A stretch of DNA of 64,000 bases. Source: Parasulfuritortus sp049322515 (lineage in GTDB: Bacteria > Pseudomonadota > Gammaproteobacteria > Burkholderiales > Thiobacillaceae). The stretch spans positions 124,001 through 188,000 of the forward strand of contig JBMOQW010000029.1 in NCBI GenBank assembly GCA_049322515.1, given 5' to 3'. This document shows, one piece after another, positions 24,704-35,727 of the stretch. The notes beneath the pieces were generated by a model. The model saw only the letters and a program-made list of their open reading frames with translations, searched no databases and was not told the origin of the DNA. How positions within the stretch are numbered: the stretch's first letter is position 1; each line of letters starts with the position of its first letter. The position numbers were made by a program, and so were the translations under genes.

Positions 24704-25480
24704 ATGCCAGCTCGGCATCAATTTCTAGCACTCACCTTGACCGCCCTGACCCCAATCACGGCGCAGGCCATCACGATCAGCGATACGATTGACGCCAATA
24801 CATTGGCGAACGCCATTGTCGGCAGCGGCATCACCATTTCGAACGCGACATTCGCAACCGACGCCGGAAGCAGTGCTGCCGGACTGTTTACCGGGGGCAG
24901 CGACTCCGTCGGCTTCGGCGCGGGCATCGTGCTCACGACGGGCAACACGGATTGCGTGCCAGGCCCCAATGACGAGACCGGCTGCACCGGGACTGGCACC
25001 GCGTCCTCCCTGGCCTTCGATTTCACCTCCGAATCCAGCAATATCTTCTTCAATTACGTCTTTGCATCCGAGGAATACAACGAGTACGTCGGATCCATTT
25101 ACAACGATTATTTCAATCTACTGCTGGACGGCGTCAACATTGCCCTGATTCCGGGCGGGGGCGGCGTCGTGTCGATCAACAACGTCAACAATGGCAGCAA
25201 CGCCAGCTACTTCATCGACAACACCAACGGCGCCCGCGACCTTCAGTACGACGGCATGACCACGGTACTGACAGCCTCTTTCTTGGGACTGGCGCCAGGC
25301 CCGCATCACTTCCAGTTTTACATCAGCGATGCCGGCGATACCTCGCTGGACTCCGGGGTCTTCATCCAAGCGGGCACCTTCTCGGGTAACAACCCCAACA
25401 ACCCGGTCCCGGAACCCGCCACCCTGGGTCTGCTCGGACTGGGACTGGCCAGCCTGATCGGACTGCGCAAGCGCGCCTGA
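24704..25480 (+). CDS. PEP-CTERM exported protein, choice-of-anchor L domain
   Basis: 258 residues. Signal peptide 1-22 (ending AQA). The body matches the choice-of-anchor L domain: ANAIVGSGITISNATF, GIVLTTGN near 75-82, and the family hallmark YVFASEEYNEYVGS at about 117-130, followed by FNLLLDGVNIALIP. The C-terminus has VPEP, a hydrophobic stretch and RKRA, the exosortase sorting signal. It has no sigma-54 site of its own in the 71-base spacer, so it is probably cotranscribed with the preceding PEP-CTERM gene. The role is likely surface or extracellular matrix; the exact function is unknown. Confidence 0.88.
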   Translation: MPARHQFLALTLTALTPITAQAITISDTIDANTLANAIVGSGITISNATFATDAGSSAAGLFTGGSDSVGFGAGIVLTTGNTDCVPGPNDETGCTGTGTASSLAFDFTSESSNIFFNYVFASEEYNEYVGSIYNDYFNLLLDGVNIALIPGGGGVVSINNVNNGSNASYFIDNTNGARDLQYDGMTTVLTASFLGLAPGPHHFQFYISDAGDTSLDSGVFIQAGTFSGNNPNNPVPEPATLGLLGLGLASLIGLRKRA

Positions 25481-25498
25481 AGCCATAGTCGAGACTGT

Positions 25499-25521
25499 GC
25501 CTGACCCGACCCGGGTCAGGC
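25499..25521. terminator. hairpin between convergent genes, terminator-like
   Basis: GCCTGACCC, loop GACCC, GGGTCAGGC: perfect 9-bp stem at the junction of the second PEP-CTERM gene and the convergent DHH gene, overlapping the DHH stop codon. There is no T-run on either side, so termination efficiency is uncertain. Confidence 0.4.
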
Positions 25522-26469
25522 GTACGTCTCGAAAAACGCCTCGACAAACGCATCCAACTGCTCGGTCGCCAGGTCATTGATCCCCGCTGCGGCTTTGCGC
25601 CCACCGCCCGACGGAAAGCGCAGGCAGAGCGTATCGGCGCCCACCGGGTTGGCGACTGGCGCCCGCACGCTGACCACGTAATGCCCTTTCGGCGAATGCG
25701 TCACCAAGGCGTGTGCCCGTTCCGGAAATCGCTGCGCCAGGTCGTTGGCATACACCCCGGATACCCGGCGCGCCCAGGCGGCGTCCGGCAGCAGATAGAT
25801 CGCGCCGGCGGCCCTGCTTTCCAGGGGCACCAGGGCGGCGGCCCGTGCCATGTCCTCGGCATAGCCGGCCTTCAAGGCCGGGAATTCGGGCGCCTCGGCG
25901 ATGAAGGCGAAGGGATCGGCGTAGCCATGCACGCGGCGGTACAGTTCGGCGGGATGGAAATGCAGGTCGTCGACGCTGTCGCCATAGGCGTTGTAATTCA
26001 GGCATTCGCCCAATTCGCGCAGCTGAGCGAGGCGCGCCTCGGACAATGACATCGGTTCGGCGGCACGCCGGGCCGCCGCGTGCAGGTTGTCGCCAAACGC
26101 GGCGGCCACCGCCCAGGCCCGATGGGCACCCCTCAAGTAGCGATCGACGATCAGGCTGGTGCACACGTCGGCGGCGGTGTCGATGTGGGGCTCGAAGCCC
26201 GAGTGCGCGGGCAGTTCGCCCGGGTTGTGATGATCGAACCAACGGACCTGGACCCCCACCTCCAGGAGGGCCGTGAGCGCGTCTCGGTTCTTGTCGACGG
26301 TGATGTCAAAGACCTCGACCCGGTCGCCGGGCTGGGCGTGCGTCCGCTTCAACAACGCCAGGTCACGCTTCACTCCGGTCACCAGTTCGCTGGCTTCCGG
26401 CCGGGCAAGCCGCAATTGATGCAGGGCGCAGATGCCGTCGGCATCGCCATTGAAGACATCGAATATCAT
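25516..26469 (-). CDS. DHH family phosphoesterase-like protein
   Basis: 317 residues. The N-terminal metal-site motif is FNGDADGICALHQLRL. DITVDKNRD follows, and the DHH motif is in VRWFDHHNPG. The C-terminal half ends with FPSGGGRKAAAGIN, the GGG-H/R-like DHHA1 substrate-binding loop. DHH proteins hydrolyse phosphodiesters (nanoRNA, c-di-AMP, polyphosphate, DNA); which of these is not shown. The start is the ATG at 26469 (MIFDVFNGDADG). It is divergent from the VanZ gene with a 70-base gap. Confidence 0.75.
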   Translation of the reverse strand: MIFDVFNGDADGICALHQLRLARPEASELVTGVKRDLALLKRTHAQPGDRVEVFDITVDKNRDALTALLEVGVQVRWFDHHNPGELPAHSGFEPHIDTAADVCTSLIVDRYLRGAHRAWAVAAAFGDNLHAAARRAAEPMSLSEARLAQLRELGECLNYNAYGDSVDDLHFHPAELYRRVHGYADPFAFIAEAPEFPALKAGYAEDMARAAALVPLESRAAGAIYLLPDAAWARRVSGVYANDLAQRFPERAHALVTHSPKGHYVVSVRAPVANPVGADTLCLRFPSGGGRKAAAGINDLATEQLDAFVEAFFETYA

Positions 26470-26539
26470 TGTGGTTTCTCCGTAAAGCAGGCAGGCTCTC
26501 GGCCAATTCTCGAGGTACATTGTCCCACGCCCAGCCCCG

Positions 26540-27598
26540 ATGGACACCCGTCAACGCCGACGCCTCGGCTTCTCCCTGGCGGCTTACGCCGTGCTGATCG
26601 CCGTCGCCAGCCTATACCCCTTCACGGGCTGGGTCTCGCCGGCGGGCGGGGTCTCCGATTTCCTGTTCGCGGACCTGCCCCGTTACATCACCCGCAACGA
26701 CATCAGCACCAACCTGCTGGCCTACGTGCCATTCGGCTATCTGCTGGCCCGGCTCATGTTCCGCCCCGGCCATCGCCGCAGTGGGGTGGCCGGCGTGGCG
26801 TTGATCGGCTTCGCGCTCAGCATGGCCATGGAACACCTGCAAGTGTTCCTGCCCGGCCGCATCGCCTCCAACCTGGATATCCTGCTCAACGGGGTCGGAA
26901 CGCTGCTCGGCGCCTTGCTGTCCCTGCACCACACCCGCCTGCGTCGCGCCTGGCAGGGATTGCGCCGCTGGCGTGCGCTTTGGTTCCAGCCCCATGGCGA
27001 GGCGACCCTGGGACTCTGGTTGCTACTGCTCTGGGGCGTGACCCAGTTCGCCCTGCTGCCGCAGCCTGGCGTCGGCTGGCTGGACCTGCACCTGCGTCCG
27101 ATCGACTCGCCGCCGAATCATTTCCAGCAGCTCAACCTCGCCTGGTTCGCCGCGATGTTCATGGAAATGGCGGCCCTGGGCGCCTTTGCCGCCTGCCTGC
27201 TGCGCCCGGGCCGCTACGCCAGCGCCATGTTCATGCTGTTCCTGTCAGCCTTCGCGCTCAAACTGCTGGTCGCGGCAGTGCTGCTCAAGCTGCGCGTGCT
27301 GGGCGGCATCCTGTCCCTGGAAACCCTGGCGGCTTTCGTGCTGGCGTTCTGGCTGTTGCTGCTGCCGACCGTGTCGCGTCAGCGCGTCCGGGTCGCCATC
27401 CTGCTGCTCGCCGGCATCGTCGCCTGGCGCCTGTGGGTGGTCCCTGCCCCGCTGTGGCCTTCCGGCAGCCTGCTCAATCTGGTCGGGCTGGCCCGTCACC
27501 TGGCGGCGCTATGGCCCTGGCTGGCCCTGGCCTATCTGCTCCAGCGGATCATCCGCACAGCTCGCGTCGAGCGCGGTCTCGATCACCGGCGGCGCTGA
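26540..27598 (+). CDS. VanZ-like membrane protein
   Basis: 352 residues with about nine hydrophobic segments. The N-terminal half is VanZ-like: ITRNDISTNLLAYVPFGYLLARL, SMAMEHLQVFLPGRIASNLDILLNGVGTLLGALL, with the acidic/Asn residues and E-x-x-Q-x-F-x-P-x-R pattern of the family. The C-terminal half is further membrane helices without recognisable motif. VanZ proteins are named for teicoplanin resistance, but in most bacteria the role is unknown. The last 90 bases overlap the convergent aroK gene. Confidence 0.8.
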   Translation: MDTRQRRRLGFSLAAYAVLIAVASLYPFTGWVSPAGGVSDFLFADLPRYITRNDISTNLLAYVPFGYLLARLMFRPGHRRSGVAGVALIGFALSMAMEHLQVFLPGRIASNLDILLNGVGTLLGALLSLHHTRLRRAWQGLRRWRALWFQPHGEATLGLWLLLLWGVTQFALLPQPGVGWLDLHLRPIDSPPNHFQQLNLAWFAAMFMEMAALGAFAACLLRPGRYASAMFMLFLSAFALKLLVAAVLLKLRVLGGILSLETLAAFVLAFWLLLLPTVSRQRVRVAILLLAGIVAWRLWVVPAPLWPSGSLLNLVGLARHLAALWPWLALAYLLQRIIRTARVERGLDHRRR

Positions 27599-28132
27599 CC
27601 CGGGCTCCGGCTCGCCGGACAGGCTAAGCACGCCTTCCAGCTTGCGCACCAGGCACTGGACACTCTGGCGTCCGCTTTCCAGCACGATGTCGGCGGTCTG
27701 CATGTAAAGAGGATGGCGCTTTTCGTACAGCGCCTGAAGCTTGGCCAGGGGATCCTCGGTCTGCAGAAGGGGCCGGTTGCGGTCGTGGCGGGTGCGCTGG
27801 TACAGCTCGTGCGGGTGGCAGCGCAGATAGACCACCACACCCCGAGCCTTCAGGCGTTCCCGGTTCGCCGGGTCGAGCACCGCACCGCCCCCCGTGCCGA
27901 GCACGATGCCACGCCGGCGGGTCAACTCGTCGATCATGCACACCTCGCGCCGCCGGAAGCCGGGCTCGCCCTCGATCTCGAAGATGGTCGGGATCGACAC
28001 GCCGCAACGGGCCTCGATTTCATGATCGGAATCGAGGAACTGCATGCCGCGATGTTTGGCCAGCTGGCGGCCGATGGTGGTCTTGCCCGCCCCCATGAGG
28101 CCGATCAGGAAGATGTTGTCACTCGGAATCAT
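27509..28132 (-). CDS. aroK: shikimate kinase
   Basis: Phosphorylates shikimate in aromatic amino acid synthesis. P-loop GLMGAGKTTIG (residues 11-21). Substrate site: FLDSDHEIEARCG (D-S-D), EGEPGFRRREV, LGTGGGAVLD. Lid RNRPLL. It is 207 residues, about 30 longer than usual; the extra Pro/Glu-rich tail after about 172 is encoded within the 90-base overlap with VanZ and is probably non-catalytic. aroB, the common neighbour, is not adjacent. It is followed upstream by dciA on the same strand, 24 bases away. Confidence 0.95.
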   Translation of the reverse strand: MIPSDNIFLIGLMGAGKTTIGRQLAKHRGMQFLDSDHEIEARCGVSIPTIFEIEGEPGFRRREVCMIDELTRRRGIVLGTGGGAVLDPANRERLKARGVVVYLRCHPHELYQRTRHDRNRPLLQTEDPLAKLQALYEKRHPLYMQTADIVLESGRQSVQCLVRKLEGVLSLSGEPEPGSAPPVIETALDASCADDPLEQIGQGQPGP

Positions 28133-28156
28133 GCCCGGATTCTACCCAGGTTCGCG

Positions 28157-28597
28157 TCAGCCCGGCCGGTGGTGGCGCACCAGGCGCTCGACCGCCGCCT
28201 TCAAGTCGCCTTCGGGCAAAGCCGCCTCGAAGGCCCGCCAGGTCGCCAGGGCACGCCGGTCGAGACCCGGCTTGGCCGGCGGGTCGGGACGGGCCCAATC
28301 GGCGCGTACCTGGACCTTGATCCGGTCGACCGGCGCATCGGTCCCGGCCAGGGCCCGCACCAAGGCGCCGGCCTGGCTGCGCACCCGCGCCGCACTGGCG
28401 CCATTGCCGCACAGGATCAAGGCCTCGCCGTCACGCACAAAAACCACCTGGCAGCTGGCCGCGACCGCACGCGGCAACACCCGCCCGAGCTGGGCGTTCA
28501 GGCCACGCAGGCGGGCAGCCTCGGGCAGCAGTACCGCCAGGGCACGATCCTGGCCCAACAGGGCGCGGACTCGCTGGAAGGAAGAGCGCAATGCCAT
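28157..28597 (-). CDS. dciA: DciA-like (DUF721) protein
   Basis: 146 residues. An N-terminal compact domain holds the pattern LNAQLGRVLPRAVAASCQVVFVRDGEALILCGNGASAARVRSQAGALVRAL, matching the DUF721/DciA fold, which loads the replicative helicase in bacteria lacking DnaC. The remaining C-terminal region is charged. Its position divergent from secA is the usual betaproteobacterial arrangement and supports the call. A weakly conserved family, so the sequence alone would not be decisive. Confidence 0.75.
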   Translation of the reverse strand: MALRSSFQRVRALLGQDRALAVLLPEAARLRGLNAQLGRVLPRAVAASCQVVFVRDGEALILCGNGASAARVRSQAGALVRALAGTDAPVDRIKVQVRADWARPDPPAKPGLDRRALATWRAFEAALPEGDLKAAVERLVRHHRPG

Positions 28598-28672
28598 GGA
28601 ACTGTCAAAGGAGGGTGTAGTCCGCTATGGTAACATTCGTCGATTTTCTCCAATCTAGACGGTTACTTATCC

Positions 28673-31417
<2,745 letters not shown>

Positions 31418-31418
31418 C

Positions 31419-31440
31419 CCGGCGCCCGGACCGGCGCCGG
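31419..31440 (+). terminator. GC hairpin after secA
   Basis: CCGGCGCC, loop CGGACC, GGCGCCGG: 8-bp perfect stem directly after the secA stop. A short T-run (CTTTT) is found only about 17 bases further, so it is not a textbook terminator. Confidence 0.4.
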
Positions 31441-31499
31441 CTTGAGTTGGCCGGGCTTTTACCCGACAATATCAGTCAACTTTTATCCGGAGCCCCGCC

Positions 31500-31727
31500 A
31501 TGCCGTACTACCTCTATGAAGTCGGCCCCCTCAACCTCCTGAACAAGCGCGGCCAGGCCGACAGCTTCAAGGAGGCCAAGGCGGCCGCCAATACGCTGCG
31601 CAAGGCGCTCGACCCGAACAGCGGCCGACAGATCAAGATGATCTTTGCCGACAACGAACTCCAGGCCGAGGACACCCTCTCGCAGCCGCGCGAGCTGGAC
31701 CCCTCGCTGGCCGGCGACGATTACTGA
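31500..31727 (+). CDS. small conserved hypothetical protein
   Basis: 75 residues, MPYYLYEVGPLNLLNKRGQ at the start and an acidic C-terminus (LDPSLAGDDY). No Cys, no membrane helix, no signal peptide. The mix FKEAKAAANTLRKALD / GRQIKMIFADNELQAEDTL suggests a small alpha/beta cytoplasmic protein. Family not known to me. A SD-like GGAG lies 8 bases before the ATG. Followed 10 bases later by phhB, probably in one operon. Confidence 0.7.
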   Translation: MPYYLYEVGPLNLLNKRGQADSFKEAKAAANTLRKALDPNSGRQIKMIFADNELQAEDTLSQPRELDPSLAGDDY

Positions 31728-31737
31728 GGTCTCGGCC

Positions 31738-32064
31738 ATGTCCGCCCTCGCCTCCCGTACCTGCCGTCCCCAGGAAGGCGGCCTTCCGGTCGAGGCCGCC
31801 CAGGCCGCGGCTTGGCTCGCTGAGCTGGACGGCTGGCAGATCGAAGCCGGCCGCCTGGCCAAGACCTTCGCCTTCCCCGACCACTACGCCACCCTCGCCT
31901 TCGTCAACGCCCTGGCCTGGGTGTCGCACCGCCAGGACCACCATCCCGATCTGAGCGTCGGCTACAACACCTGCCGGGTGGCCTACCTGACCCACGCCGT
32001 GGGCGGCCTGTCGGAGAATGACTTCATCTGTGCGGCCAAGGTCGACCGCCTGTTCACGCTCTGA
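31738..32064 (+). CDS. phhB: 4a-hydroxytetrahydrobiopterin dehydratase (PCD/DCoH)
   Basis: 108 residues. The N-terminal LDGWQIEAGRLAKTFAFPDHYATLAFVNALAWVSHRQDHHPDLSVGYNTCRVAYLTHAVGGLSENDF region is the pterin dehydratase domain; the active-site pattern is QDHHPDL, followed by the L-T-H-x-x-G-G-L-S turn. It may recycle pterins for phenylalanine hydroxylase or serve in molybdopterin metabolism; no hydroxylase gene is near. It is the middle of a four-gene plus-strand set after secA. Confidence 0.9.
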   Translation: MSALASRTCRPQEGGLPVEAAQAAAWLAELDGWQIEAGRLAKTFAFPDHYATLAFVNALAWVSHRQDHHPDLSVGYNTCRVAYLTHAVGGLSENDFICAAKVDRLFTL

Positions 32065-32067
32065 GCC

Positions 32068-32514
32068 ATGTCCGAATACAACGAACAGGCCTACCGCGAA
32101 GCCCGGCAATCGGCCATCGCCCTGGCCTGCCCGTTCGAACGCGCCCTGCTGTCACGCTGCGTGGTTTGCTTCAAGGCCAAGAAGTTGCTTCTGGCCGAGC
32201 GCGAGGTGATCAGCTGCACCGAGGAGCGCGCCAGCGCCTTGTGCCAGACCTACCACGAAGCCCTGCACGACAACGCCCGCTTTGCCCTGCACGTGGAACC
32301 GCACCAGCCCTGGCCTTTCGGCAAGGAGATCCGCGCCCAGTGCGGCGGCGTGCGCGGCCTGGCCGAGGCCATGGACAAGCCGCCCGGACAGCCTGCCGAC
32401 GTCGCCCTGCTGGTCAACGAAGGGCTGCTGAAGTACGGCGCCATCGGTCATTTTCCCTATTCAGAGATCATGCGCGCCGTGGTGCACTACGAGCCGCGCC
32501 CGCGCCGGACATGA
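32068..32514 (+). CDS. Cys-rich protein of unknown function
   Basis: 148 residues. Cysteines at 21, 31, 34, 50, 59 and 92, with C31-V-V-C34 following C21; this spacing could ligate a metal or Fe-S cluster. No membrane helix or signal peptide, so cytoplasmic. The C-terminal half (ADVALLVNEGLLKYGAIGHFPYSEIMRAVVHYEPRP) is compact. I do not recognise a named family. Its stop overlaps the next oxidoreductase gene (ATGA), so tight coupling to a flavin enzyme is evident. A redox or Fe-S partner role is inference. Confidence 0.7.
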   Translation: MSEYNEQAYREARQSAIALACPFERALLSRCVVCFKAKKLLLAEREVISCTEERASALCQTYHEALHDNARFALHVEPHQPWPFGKEIRAQCGGVRGLAEAMDKPPGQPADVALLVNEGLLKYGAIGHFPYSEIMRAVVHYEPRPRRT

Positions 32515-33449
32515 GCGCCCTGCCGATCGCCGTGGTCGGCGCCGGGCCGGCCGGGATGTCCTGCGCCAACGCGCTCCTGAGCTTTGGCCTGACCCCGGTG
32601 GTGATCGAGCAGTCGCATCAGGTGGGCGGCATCCAGCGCGCCAATTTTCATCCCAACCTGTGGATGCTGGGCCTGCCCGGCGAGACCGGCACCGAAATCA
32701 CCGAACGCCTGGCCCGGCACTTCTTCGAGCTGCCGCTCGTCACCCATCTCGAAGCCACCGTGCGCAGGATCATTCGACAGCCTGGAGGCTTCCACCTCGA
32801 CTTCGAGACCCGTGATGGCCCGGATTCACTCGACGTGGCCGCCGTGGTCCTCGCCACCGGCAGCGCGCCACGCGCGACCCCCGCCCTGAGAAGCCTGGCC
32901 TCGGCCAGCGACCGGGTGATCATCGGCCCCCTGTCGAACACCATCCGGGACGGCATCCATGGCCAGCGGGTGGCGATCCTGGGCGGCGGCGACAATGCCC
33001 TGGACCACGCCCTGTATCTGGCTGAACGCGGCAATCGGGTCACCGTGTGCGCCCGGGGGGCCTTGTCCGCCCGCCGACAGTTCCTCGCAGCCTGCGCCGA
33101 CCGGAGCGAGATCGAACTGCGTCCCCATGCCCTGCCCGAAGCCATCGAGGCCACCCCTGAAGGGATCGAACTGCGCTGGCAGGATGCCCGCACCTGCTTC
33201 GACTGGTTGCTGGTCATGTTCGGCTATGCCCCGAACACGGCGATCCTGGCGGCCTTTGCCGGCGAACGCCCACAATTGACCCGCACCGGACATCTCCACG
33301 TCGACCGCGGACAACGCACCAGCCTGCCCGGCATCTACGCCGCCGGCGACGTCACTGACTGTGTGCAGCCCTCCGTGCCCTCTGCCCTCGCCCAGGGCCT
33401 GGCGGCGGCCAGGGCAATCGAACTGGATCAGGCCACGCAGTCGACGTAA
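32511..33449 (+). CDS. thioredoxin reductase-like FAD/NAD(P) oxidoreductase lacking CxxC
   Basis: 312 residues. FAD site VVGAGPAGMSCANAL near the N-terminus, NAD(P) site VAILGGGDNALDHALYLAERG at about 155-175, and the C-terminal FAD motif GIYAAGDVTDCVQPSVPSALAQG. This is the TrxR-fold domain order, but there is no CxxC active site in the expected region after GGGDNA. It therefore resembles the ferredoxin/flavodoxin reductase-like branch. It is coupled by ATGA to a Cys-rich protein that may be its partner. The 3' end overlaps the convergent decarboxylase by 22 bases. Confidence 0.82.
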   Translation: MSALPIAVVGAGPAGMSCANALLSFGLTPVVIEQSHQVGGIQRANFHPNLWMLGLPGETGTEITERLARHFFELPLVTHLEATVRRIIRQPGGFHLDFETRDGPDSLDVAAVVLATGSAPRATPALRSLASASDRVIIGPLSNTIRDGIHGQRVAILGGGDNALDHALYLAERGNRVTVCARGALSARRQFLAACADRSEIELRPHALPEAIEATPEGIELRWQDARTCFDWLLVMFGYAPNTAILAAFAGERPQLTRTGHLHVDRGQRTSLPGIYAAGDVTDCVQPSVPSALAQGLAAARAIELDQATQST

Positions 33450-35662
33450 TAGCGCGTCACGCCGTTGCTGCGGTCCTTCACGAGGCCATGCACGTCGGTC
33501 TCGAAGCCCGGAAACTTCTCGTTGAACTCGCGCGCGAACTTCAGGTAGCGCACGATGGTGGCGTTGAAGCGCTCGCCCGGGATCAGCAGGGGAATGCCCG
33601 GCGGGTAGGGGGTCAGCAGGATGGAGGTGATGCGCCCTTCGAGATCGTCGATCTCGACCCGCTCGATCTGCCGGTGCGCCATCTTCGCGAAGGCATCGGC
33701 GGGCCGCATGGCCGGCTCCATGTCGGACAGGTACATCTCCGTGGTCAACCGGGCCACGTCGTTCTCGCGATAGATGTGGTGAATCTCGCAGCACAGGTCC
33801 TTGAGGCCGACCCGTTCGTAGCGCGGATGCTTGGCCACGAACTCGGGCATGATCCGCCACAGCGGCTGGTTTCGGTCGTAATCATCCTTGAACTGCTGCA
33901 ACTCGGTCACCATGGTGTTCCAGCGGCCCTTGGTGATGCCGATGGTGAACATGATGAAAAACGAATAGAGCCCGCATTTCTCGACGATCACGCCATGCTC
34001 GGCCAGGTACTTGGTCAGGATGGCGGCGGGGATCCCCCACTCGGCGAAGTCGCCGTCGACATCGAGGCCGGGGGTGATCACCGTCGCCTTGATCGGATCG
34101 AGCAGGTTGAAGCCGGCCGACAGCTTGCCAAAGCCATGCCATTTGTCGCCTGCCTTCAGCGTCCAGGCGGCACGCTCCTCGATACCCTCCTCGGACAAAT
34201 CCTTCGGCCCCCAGACCTTGAACCACCAGTCAGCACCCAGTTCGGCGTCGACCTTGCGCATGGCGCGGCGGAAGTTGAGCGCCTCGGCGATCGACTCCTC
34301 GACCAGGGCACGGCCACCCGGTTCTTCCATCATGGCGGCCGCGACGTCGCAGGAAGCAATGATGGCGTATTGCGGCGAGGTCGAGGTGTGCATCAGGAAA
34401 GCTTCGTTGAAGATGTCCTGGTCGAGCTTGCGGGTCTGAGAGTCCTGCACCAGGATCTGCGAGGCCTGGCTCAAGCCGGCCAGCAGCTTGTGCGTGGACT
34501 GGGTGGAAAACACCATCGAATCCTTGCAGCGCGGCCGGTCGGCACCGATCGCGTGATAGTCGCCGTAGAAATCGTGGAACGCGGCGTGCGGCAGCCAGGC
34601 TTCGTCGAAATGCAGGGTATCGATCTTGCCGTCCAGCATTTCCTTGATCTCCTCCACGTTGTAGAGGATGCCATCGTAGGTGGACTGGGTGATGGTCAGC
34701 ACGCGCGGCTTGGCGTCCTTGTCCGCAAACGGGTGGCTGGCGATCTTCTTCTTGATGTTCTTCCACTCGAACTCGGACTTCGGGATTGGCCCGATGATGC
34801 CGTAATGGTTGCGGGTCGGCATCAGGAACACCGGCACCGCGCCGGTCATGATGATGGCGTGCAGCACCGACTTGTGGCAATTGCGGTCGACCACCACCAC
34901 GTCGCCAGGCGCCACGGTGGAGTGCCAGACGATCTTGTTCGAGGTGGAGGTGCCGTTGGTGACGAAGAACAGGTGATCGGCGTGGAAGATGCGTGCGGCG
35001 TTGCGCTCGGACGCCGCCACCGGGCCGGTGTGGTCGAGCAGCTGGCCGAGTTCCTCGACCGCGTTGCAGACGTCGGCGCGCAGCATGTTCTCGCCGAAGA
35101 ACTGGTGGAACATCTGACCGACCGGGCTCTTCAGAAAGGCGACGCCGCCCGAGTGACCGGGGCAGTGCCAGGAGTAGGAGCCGTCGGCGGCGTAATGGGT
35201 CAGCGCGCGGAAGAACGGCGGCGGCAGCGAATCGAGATAGGCCTTGGCCTCGCGCACGATGTAGCGGGCCATGAACTCGGGCGTATCCTCGAACATGTGC
35301 AGGAACCCATGCAACTCGCGCAGCACGTCGTTGGGGATGTGCCGGGTGGTGCGCGTCTCGCCATACAGGAAGATGGGGATGTCGGCATTGCGCAGGCGGA
35401 TCTCGCTCACGAAGGTGCGCAGCTCGGCGATGGTCTCTTCGGCTTCTCGACCAGCGAACTCCTCATCATCCACCGACAGGATGAAGGCCGAGGCACGCGA
35501 TTGCTGCTGGGCAAACGAGGACAGGTCACCGTAGCTGGTCACCCCGAGCACCTCCATGCTTTCCTCCTCGAGCGCCTTGGCCAGCGCCCGGATGCCCAGA
35601 CCCGAGGCGTTCTCGGACCGGAAATCCTCGTCGATGATGATCACTGGAAAATGGAAGCGCAT
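33428..35662 (-). CDS. Orn/Lys/Arg decarboxylase, class-I type
   Basis: 744 residues. N-terminal response-regulator-like wing domain (VIIIDEDFRSENASGLGIRALAKALEE), then the fold-type I PLP core. The PLP Lys is in STQSTHKLLAGLSQAS, with HFDEAWLPHAAF (PLP-binding Asp) and SYSWHCPGHSGGVAF earlier. The C-terminal domain includes the usual LLTPYPPGIPLLIPGERF. Length and layout fit inducible arginine/lysine/ornithine decarboxylases that make polyamines or counter acid stress. Which amino acid is not clear, though the family's arginine-type SpeA/AdiA is plausible. It converges with the flavin oxidoreductase. Confidence 0.93.
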   Translation of the reverse strand: MRFHFPVIIIDEDFRSENASGLGIRALAKALEEESMEVLGVTSYGDLSSFAQQQSRASAFILSVDDEEFAGREAEETIAELRTFVSEIRLRNADIPIFLYGETRTTRHIPNDVLRELHGFLHMFEDTPEFMARYIVREAKAYLDSLPPPFFRALTHYAADGSYSWHCPGHSGGVAFLKSPVGQMFHQFFGENMLRADVCNAVEELGQLLDHTGPVAASERNAARIFHADHLFFVTNGTSTSNKIVWHSTVAPGDVVVVDRNCHKSVLHAIIMTGAVPVFLMPTRNHYGIIGPIPKSEFEWKNIKKKIASHPFADKDAKPRVLTITQSTYDGILYNVEEIKEMLDGKIDTLHFDEAWLPHAAFHDFYGDYHAIGADRPRCKDSMVFSTQSTHKLLAGLSQASQILVQDSQTRKLDQDIFNEAFLMHTSTSPQYAIIASCDVAAAMMEEPGGRALVEESIAEALNFRRAMRKVDAELGADWWFKVWGPKDLSEEGIEERAAWTLKAGDKWHGFGKLSAGFNLLDPIKATVITPGLDVDGDFAEWGIPAAILTKYLAEHGVIVEKCGLYSFFIMFTIGITKGRWNTMVTELQQFKDDYDRNQPLWRIMPEFVAKHPRYERVGLKDLCCEIHHIYRENDVARLTTEMYLSDMEPAMRPADAFAKMAHRQIERVEIDDLEGRITSILLTPYPPGIPLLIPGERFNATIVRYLKFAREFNEKFPGFETDVHGLVKDRSNGVTRYYVDCVA

Positions 35663-35727
35663 GGCCCTGTCCCCGCTGGACGATATGGTGAATCGCGGGA
35701 TTATACGAGCCGGGCCGGCCCGGAAAA

